Source of the DNA: Mugil cephalus
Taxonomy: Eukaryota; Chordata; Actinopteri; Mugiliformes; Mugilidae
DNA length: 64,000 nucleotides
Assembly (NCBI RefSeq): GCF_022458985.1
Contig: NC_061774.1
Span: 11,522,616-11,586,615, forward strand
Reading direction: 5' to 3'
Below are positions 58,953 to 64,000 of this stretch, in pieces; position 1 is the stretch's first letter, and each line of letters starts with the position of its first letter. Both the position numbers and the translations under genes were made by a program. The notes beneath the pieces were generated by a model. That model did no database searches. It was not told the DNA's origin and saw only the letters and a program-made list of their open reading frames with translations.

Positions 58953-60230
58953 ATGTGGCGATTCACAGCTGGGGCTCTGCTTGTTCTTCTACCCTGGTTT
59001 GGTGGCCTGGCTTCTGGAGAAATCTGTGTAAAATTCAAAGGATGCCGTAATTTCTTCTATAAAGAAACTCCACCAGTGGGTTTTACTGGAGTCCCGATAT
59101 GTCAGCGCTACAAAGGCAATTATCACTTTGCCACCATGTATGATCGTCAGCATCGTACAGCAAGGTACTCTGCTTATTTACTCACTCCTGCAGATGGTAA
59201 CCGGCCTTCTAACTCTTGGATGTATGAACCACAGGTAAGACAGAAAAATCTGTTATGAAAGTGTTTTGTCACATTTTGTAATCATTATTCATTTATATTT
59301 TACCATGTAATGTAATGATATTGATTAGCTAAATAAGAATGCAAGACTACACCAATTAGTTATTTTGGGAAATAAATCAGCAAATTAGATGAGCATGCTA
59401 TCAAAATATCTCAATGTGTTAGAGAGTTTGAACACTTTGCCTCTGAATCAATAGATGTATATCCTTAAAATTTTGCTCTGCAGACTTTTACATGGGACGT
59501 GTGAATCAGTTCTTTCTCTGTTTGAAATCTAATACTGTAAATAGACCTTTCGTCTGAAAGAGGAGTGGACACACCACATTTTTGAATAAGTAATAAAGAC
59601 ATAATGTGTTTGTCTCTCACCACCAATAAGTTGGCGTCTAATGGAGGTGATCGAGAAATGAAGGAATTCCCACCAAATTCCATCCCCCAAGATGTGATTA
59701 GAAGCCAGGCTGTGCTTGAAGACTACACGGGTGGTAACTACACGAAAGGTCATCTTGCTCCGTCCCAGCACATGGGGACAAGCGATGACCGTGCGGCCAC
59801 CTTCACTCTGACCAACATTGTTCCACAAACAAACTTTTCCAACAACGGACCCTGGAGTGATCTGGAGAAAAGGGTTTTGCAAAGATTCAGGCAATACTGC
59901 ACAGGGAAGATGTATGTGATCACCGGCACCATACCTTATAAGCCAGTACGCCTGCTCAAGGGACGAGTGTCTATTCCTGAGTACATATGGTCTGCTTACT
60001 GCTGCCCATCCTTCAAATCTAAACTTCCAAACGATACGAGCTTTTTCCCTACATATGCTGCAGTGGGAAGAAATGATCCCGACAGTGGAGAGGAGATTGT
60101 GGAAAAAGATCCCTCACCCTATGCTGTGAAGGAGATGTCTTTAGCAAACCTGGAGAACATCCTGTGGCAGAATTTAAAAAAAAAAAAATTAAACCTGTTC
60201 AAAGGGCAGTGTAAACAAGGCAAGCCTTAG
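58953..60230 (+). CDS. ENDOD1-like secreted nuclease, copy F
   Basis: Exons 58953-59234 and 59631-60230 encode 293 aa. The ATG in 'MWRFTAGALLVLLPWFGGLA' was chosen because it starts a compact signal peptide; the longer MTPRKM leader of B-E is absent. The mature part begins 'SGEICVKFKGCRNFFYKETP'. Exon 2 has 'YTKGHLAPSQHMGT', 'TFTLTNIVPQTNFSNNGPW', 'MYVITGTIPYKPVRLL', 'IPEYIWSAYCCPSFKSKLPN' and 'GEEIVEKDPSPYAVKEMSLA'. The last codons include a run of about 13 A's (60,176-60,188, read as Lys), a slippage-prone spot eleven residues before the tail. Polyadenylation signals are at 60,326 and 60,408. It is the outermost copy and faces the zinc-finger gene tail to tail. Confidence 0.92.
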
Positions 60231-60859
60231 CTCTTTGTTCAGAACTTAAGTGATCTGCCCCCTCCCCCAGAAACATCTGTTTAAAATGCAATGTAAGCAT
60301 GTAAATCCTTGCCTCTTTGTCTCTGAATAAATGTTTGACAAAAATGTTGTCTTGTCTCAAGATGGCAGGAAAAAAAAATGGAATCTGTTACTTTTTATCT
60401 GTTCTCAAATAAAGCACGTCGAAAGGGGTAAAGAGTCTTCTGATGATCTGAAATGTTTATTTCTTAACAATGTGACAAAAACACAAACATACAAAATACC
60501 ATACTGTCAAATAGTCTTCAGAGGAAATCAAGGCCATCAGCTTTAACATGAGTCAACGATAAAAGACAGAAATCATAAATAAGTGAAAGCTTTGTACATA
60601 ATGAGAACAGCTCCAGTTTTACTTCTCCTCCTGTACAGAAACACCATGTACAACTGACTTCCCGCCAGCTCTGGAAATGTGCCTTTTTTTAATTACTGGA
60701 CAAGAAGTGTACACACACGTATGTGCTTCATTGTCTTTAAGATAATCACTGAGAATAACACAAGGATGTACCAGTCACATTCATCAGCTAAATTCTACAG
60801 AAATTAAACACCAGCTCTTACTTTCAAGGTCCATCAGATATTTTAAGGAGGAGGAGAAT
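60231..60859. other. Shared 3' region between convergent genes
   Basis: About 630 bp between the stop of gene F and the stop of the zinc-finger gene. It should contain both 3' untranslated ends. AATAAA on the plus strand lies at 60,326 and 60,408. No other gene was seen. Confidence 0.5.
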
Positions 60860-63301
60860 CTAAAAACATTGGTGGTTCTTTAGTTGCTCCACGTCACTGA
60901 AGCCTCGTCCACAGCTGGAGCACTGGAGCGTTGCCTTGTCACTGTTGTGTAAGAGCTGATGTCTCTTTAAGTATTCCACACGACTGAAACGTTTCCCACA
61001 GGCTTCACAACCGTACGGACGTTCCCCCGTGTGGATGCGCTGGTGCCGCTCCAGGTTGCCAAGGCGACTGAAGCTGCGTCCACACTGCGGGCAGCGGTGC
61101 GGCCTCTCGCCCGTGTGCACTAGGTGATGGCGTTCCAGCGAGCGCGAGTGTGTGAAGCGCTTCCCGCAGATCTCGCAGCAGTGCGGCCGCTCGGCAGCGC
61201 AGGCACACTCGTGGTTCTTAAGAGCCCAGGCGTGGCTGAATGTGTTGCCACAGTGAGCGCAAGGGAAAACGCCATCCTCCGCTCCGCCGCTCTGTAAATG
61301 GGCGCCCCCTAGTGGACAAGGGTGCTCCTCCAGCTCTGCCTCCGAGGTGAAGCCTCCCCCACACTGTGGGCAGAAGTGGAGCAGGTCCGCGCCACCCTCC
61401 TCCTCCCCTCCGCTCTCCCCGACACTCCCTGGAGCAGACAGGCTGGGCAGGTGCTCCGACTCCCCCTGCTCCATCCCATCACAACCGGGCATGACCGCAG
61501 CCGAGTCGCCCTCTCTCAACTTCTTCGACCAACCCAGCCTGAGCTCGACTCCTGCGACCACTCCGGCCCTCGCGCCGTCCTTCGACCTGCCTTGCCCTAT
61601 TTGGTCCTCTCTCTCCAGAGTGGGAGGCTGAGGCTCCAGCTCTCCGTCCTGCTCCATTCCATCAAGCCCGATGTACTTCGGGGCCAAGCTGATCTCGCTC
61701 CCTCGCACTGCCTCCGAGTCGGGGCTGACGGGTTGAGAGGTCGTCATGGCAGCCTGCTCGCGGCCTCTCTCAGCCCTCAGCGCAGACTCCAAGCCCCTCA
61801 GCTCATCCATGGTCATGCCCCCCTCCGACGGTTCCGCCGAGCTCACCTCCCAGTCCTCCTCTTCTTTCTCTCCCGAATGAAGAGTCGGGGGGCGATCTGA
61901 TAGTTCTCCTGAGGTGGAGGAGAAACAGAGAGAGAAGGTGTGAGTGATCGTTTCCACTACGAGCTTCTGAACATTTCACTAAATGGTTCTCCCTCAATCA
62001 GTGAGTCCTTATCTCATTACCTTCACTTTGGGCCCTGGAGACGGAGTGGAAGTTCTGGTTGGGCAGACCCATCTTCAAAGCCTCTTTGATTAGTCGGAGA
62101 GAGGCAGGTTGATAGCCCTCCTTTTGAAAGTGAACCAGAGTTAGCTACAGAGCAAATAAGCGGAGCTCGGCGCCACGGCAAACCGACATTCATCACAGCC
62201 ACATATCAAGGACATAACTGTATATATACACACACATGTATCCAGTGCACCTGAAAATGAAGATATAAAGCCGTATGATAGCTCGTGTTTGTTTTGGTGG
62301 AACAGTTGGTTAGTTACCCCCCTACTAATGAAAAGACATTACTTAAAACGCGTTTTTTTTTACGCTGATCATTCAAAACACTGATTACGTAAGAGCACAC
62401 CAGTTTAGTAGCATTGTGTGCAATAATGTGGCACAGACCACTTCCAGACATGGCCTGAGTGATCCGATCCCTAAATGCCTAAATGCACACTGGATGTGTC
62501 CACACATGCACCTTACGCCAGTCAGCTGTGATCAGATCACTCAGGACCCGTCTTATCGCCAGGTCTTTAAAGCAACCTTAATTATTAACCAAAACACCTT
62601 CAAAGACCTCGCATGAAGGCTAATAATACATTTGGCGTGTTCTGAATATTTAAATCAAGGAGAGGACTGAAGAGTGGATCTGTGCTTTTGCAGATTGGCT
62701 TAAGCAAAAAGCTTTTCTAAGTGGGATCTCTACTGAAAGCTTGTTGTATCTGAGAGGTGAACAGCGCCACTCAACAGGCTCTTCTGGACGCTACATATCA
62801 AATAAATAGCCTTCTCTTTATCCACTACATCTCTGCGGTGCCTTGACGGCTGATAAAGAAGAGTAAAACTCTCTCCGTTTGTGTCTACATTCTTCCTCAG
62901 TCTGTGCGAAGCCGCTGAGTGGTGCAGAGATGCTGTGCCACTTTCTCCTCCTACTCCTCCTCCTCCTCCTCCTCTGAGAAAGCCCGTCTCCCTCACCTCC
63001 TCTTTGATGTTGGCCGTCTCCTCCCCCTCACCGCTGAGGCTGCCCTCCCCTTCCTCGTCCTCCAACATCCCTCCCTCATCTTCTTCATCCCGGGGGAACT
63101 GGATAAGGTACATCTCTCTGGCCTCTTTCCCCCCTCGTCCTCCTGCTCCTGCTACCTTCCCCACGGCTCCTCCACTTCCTTCTCCTCCCCCACCACCACC
63201 GCCGCCGCCGCCGCCGCCACCTCCTCCTCCTCCTTCCTCCCACACACCTCCAGGCCAGCCTTTGCCATAGGCTGCTGCCGGGCCCTTTTTTGACTTGCCT
63301 C
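60860..63301 (-). CDS. C2H2 zinc-finger protein, 3' exons (start not found)
   Basis: Three leftward exons fit in frame: 62997-63301 (after TCCACAG), 62021-62120 and the terminal 60860-61908. The first encodes '[18 protein letters not shown]', a long Gly run, then an acidic stretch ([22 protein letters not shown]). The second gives '[20 protein letters not shown]'. The last has an acidic, Pro/Ser-rich region followed by six zinc fingers: three canonical C2H2 with TGERP-type linkers (HCCEIC..., HRCPQC..., YGCEAC...) and three of C2HC form (FCPQC..., FPCAHC..., LQCSSC...). It is probably a nuclear DNA-binding regulator; target unknown. At least one upstream exon must lie to the right, possibly beyond the window. 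Confidence 0.85.
62121..62996 (-). other. Zinc-finger gene intron
   Basis: An 876-nt intron between the 305-nt and 100-nt exons, with GTGAGG donor and TTTCAAAAG acceptor. The open reading frame that runs on past the donor to 62,730 is taken as read-through of the intron. Confidence 0.6.
63180..63240. repeat. Trinucleotide repeats coding for polyglycine
   Basis: CCG and CCT/CCA triplet runs (GGC/GGA/GGT on the coding strand) inside the zinc-finger exon. They give about 17 consecutive Gly codons in the chosen frame and poly-Ala/Val or poly-Arg in the others. Confidence 0.8.
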
Positions 63302-64000
63302 CTGTGGAGAAGCGAGGGTGAAGAAGGTAGAGTAGGAGTCAGGTGGGAGCGGGTACAGGAGAGATGGAGGGCATGAGGAGAAGGAAAAATTGAAATATGG
63401 GGGAGAGAGAGCAATAAGTGGGAGGAGATGATTGGAAAGCCAACAGACAGAGATGAAGGAGAGAAGAGGGTGGAGAAGCGGGAGATGAGGAGGAGGATCG
63501 GGTGGGGGGGGGGTTGGCAAAAAAAGGAGAAGAACAGAGGTTAGGGAAAAAGGAGTGAGAGCAAAGGGAGCAGGGAGAGGAGGAGGGAGCATGATGAACG
63601 AGTGAGGAGAGGGGGCGGAGAAGGACAGACAAGAGAGCGGGAAGGAGAGAAAAACACGTGACAGGGAGGAGAAGAATGAGAGAGGCAGAGAAGAGAGGAA
63701 GAAGGAGGAAGGAAAGGAGAGGGAGGACATGATGAAGAAAAAGATGAGGGTCGGATGAAGAGGCGAAAAGAGGAGGGAGAGAAGGAGAGAGAGAGAGAGA
63801 GAGACAGAGAGAGGAGAAGTGAAGAGGGAGTGTGTAATTATGGAGGGTGGCAGCGGTGGAGAGGAGCGGGGGAGGAAAGGAGGCGGGAGAGTATGCATGC
63901 AACGTGATGAAGGAGAGAACAGAACAGGAGGAGGTGGTGGGGGCAGGGAGCAGAGGAAAAGGAGGAGAGGGTGTGAAGGAGAGAGGAGCGGGAAGGGGAG
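63302..64000. repeat. Purine-rich low-complexity DNA
   Basis: GGA/GA-rich plus strand throughout, including a (GA)n run at 63,789-63,815. Probably intron of the zinc-finger gene. Long leftward frames here are composition artefacts. Confidence 0.6.

Noticed and set aside
61322-61900. 192-codon rightward frame opposite the zinc-finger exon
   Set aside because: Shadow of a GC-rich coding exon on the other strand.
62730-62996. Continuation of the zinc-finger exon to 62,730 as the real C-terminus
   Set aside because: The frame can be read, but a good GTGAGG donor at 62,996 and in-phase exons at 62,120 and 61,908 leading to zinc fingers fit better. An alternative short isoform is possible but unsupported.
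63152-63902. Two long leftward Ser/Pro/Leu-rich frames (248 and 187 codons)
   Set aside because: Produced by purine-rich low-complexity DNA; no domain and no splice support. The first also covers the zinc-finger exon in the wrong frame.

Overview
The window looks like nuclear DNA of a bony (teleost) fish. Genes are split by GT-AG introns. Sequence between genes is crowded with Tc1/mariner, hAT and piggyBac pieces, several LINE clades and a tRNA-derived SINE, all of kinds I associate with ray-finned fish. The main gene family is a fish-type ENDOD1-like nuclease. All family and repeat names rest on recognition of the sequence alone; no database search was run.

Layout. (1) 1-4,890 is mostly non-coding, with a possible first exon of a leftward gene at the left edge and a Tc1-like relic near 4.0-4.2 kb. 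(2) 4,893-10,834, minus strand, is one complete TRIM (RING, B-box, coiled coil, PRY-SPRY) gene. Its six coding exons of 525, 96, 234, 23, 116 and 557 nt join in frame to 516 codons plus a stop. (3) 10.9-15.1 kb holds a Tc1-like remnant and a LINE that appears split by about 0.9 kb of other DNA. (4) 15.3-60.2 kb is an array of six ENDOD1-like genes, all on the plus strand, each with two coding exons. Five are open (A 15,312; C 26,626; D 36,419; E 45,965; F 58,953). One (B 18,780) has lost its promoter and the catalytic half of exon 2. Between them lie at least three orphan promoter relics, a decayed exon 2, and four copies (X1-X4) of a 2.5-5 kb duplicated block. The blocks carry the tail of a restriction-like-endonuclease LINE and, in three of the four, a non-autonomous hAT-like element. 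Other insertions include a Tc1-like element with long inverted repeats, a piggyBac fragment split by a solo LTR, L1-type and Rex1/CR1/L2-type LINE pieces and simple repeats. (5) 60,860-63,301, minus strand, is the 3' part of a C2H2 zinc-finger gene whose start was not found.

How it fits together. The array has grown by segmental duplication and shrunk by decay. Genes B-E have an identical 5' leader and signal peptide, but the mature proteins differ almost only by amino-acid-changing substitutions. That pattern suggests secreted nucleases under diversifying pressure, possibly from microbes or extracellular nucleic acids; the role is inference. The TRIM and zinc-finger genes are ordinary flanking genes with no evident functional tie to the array.
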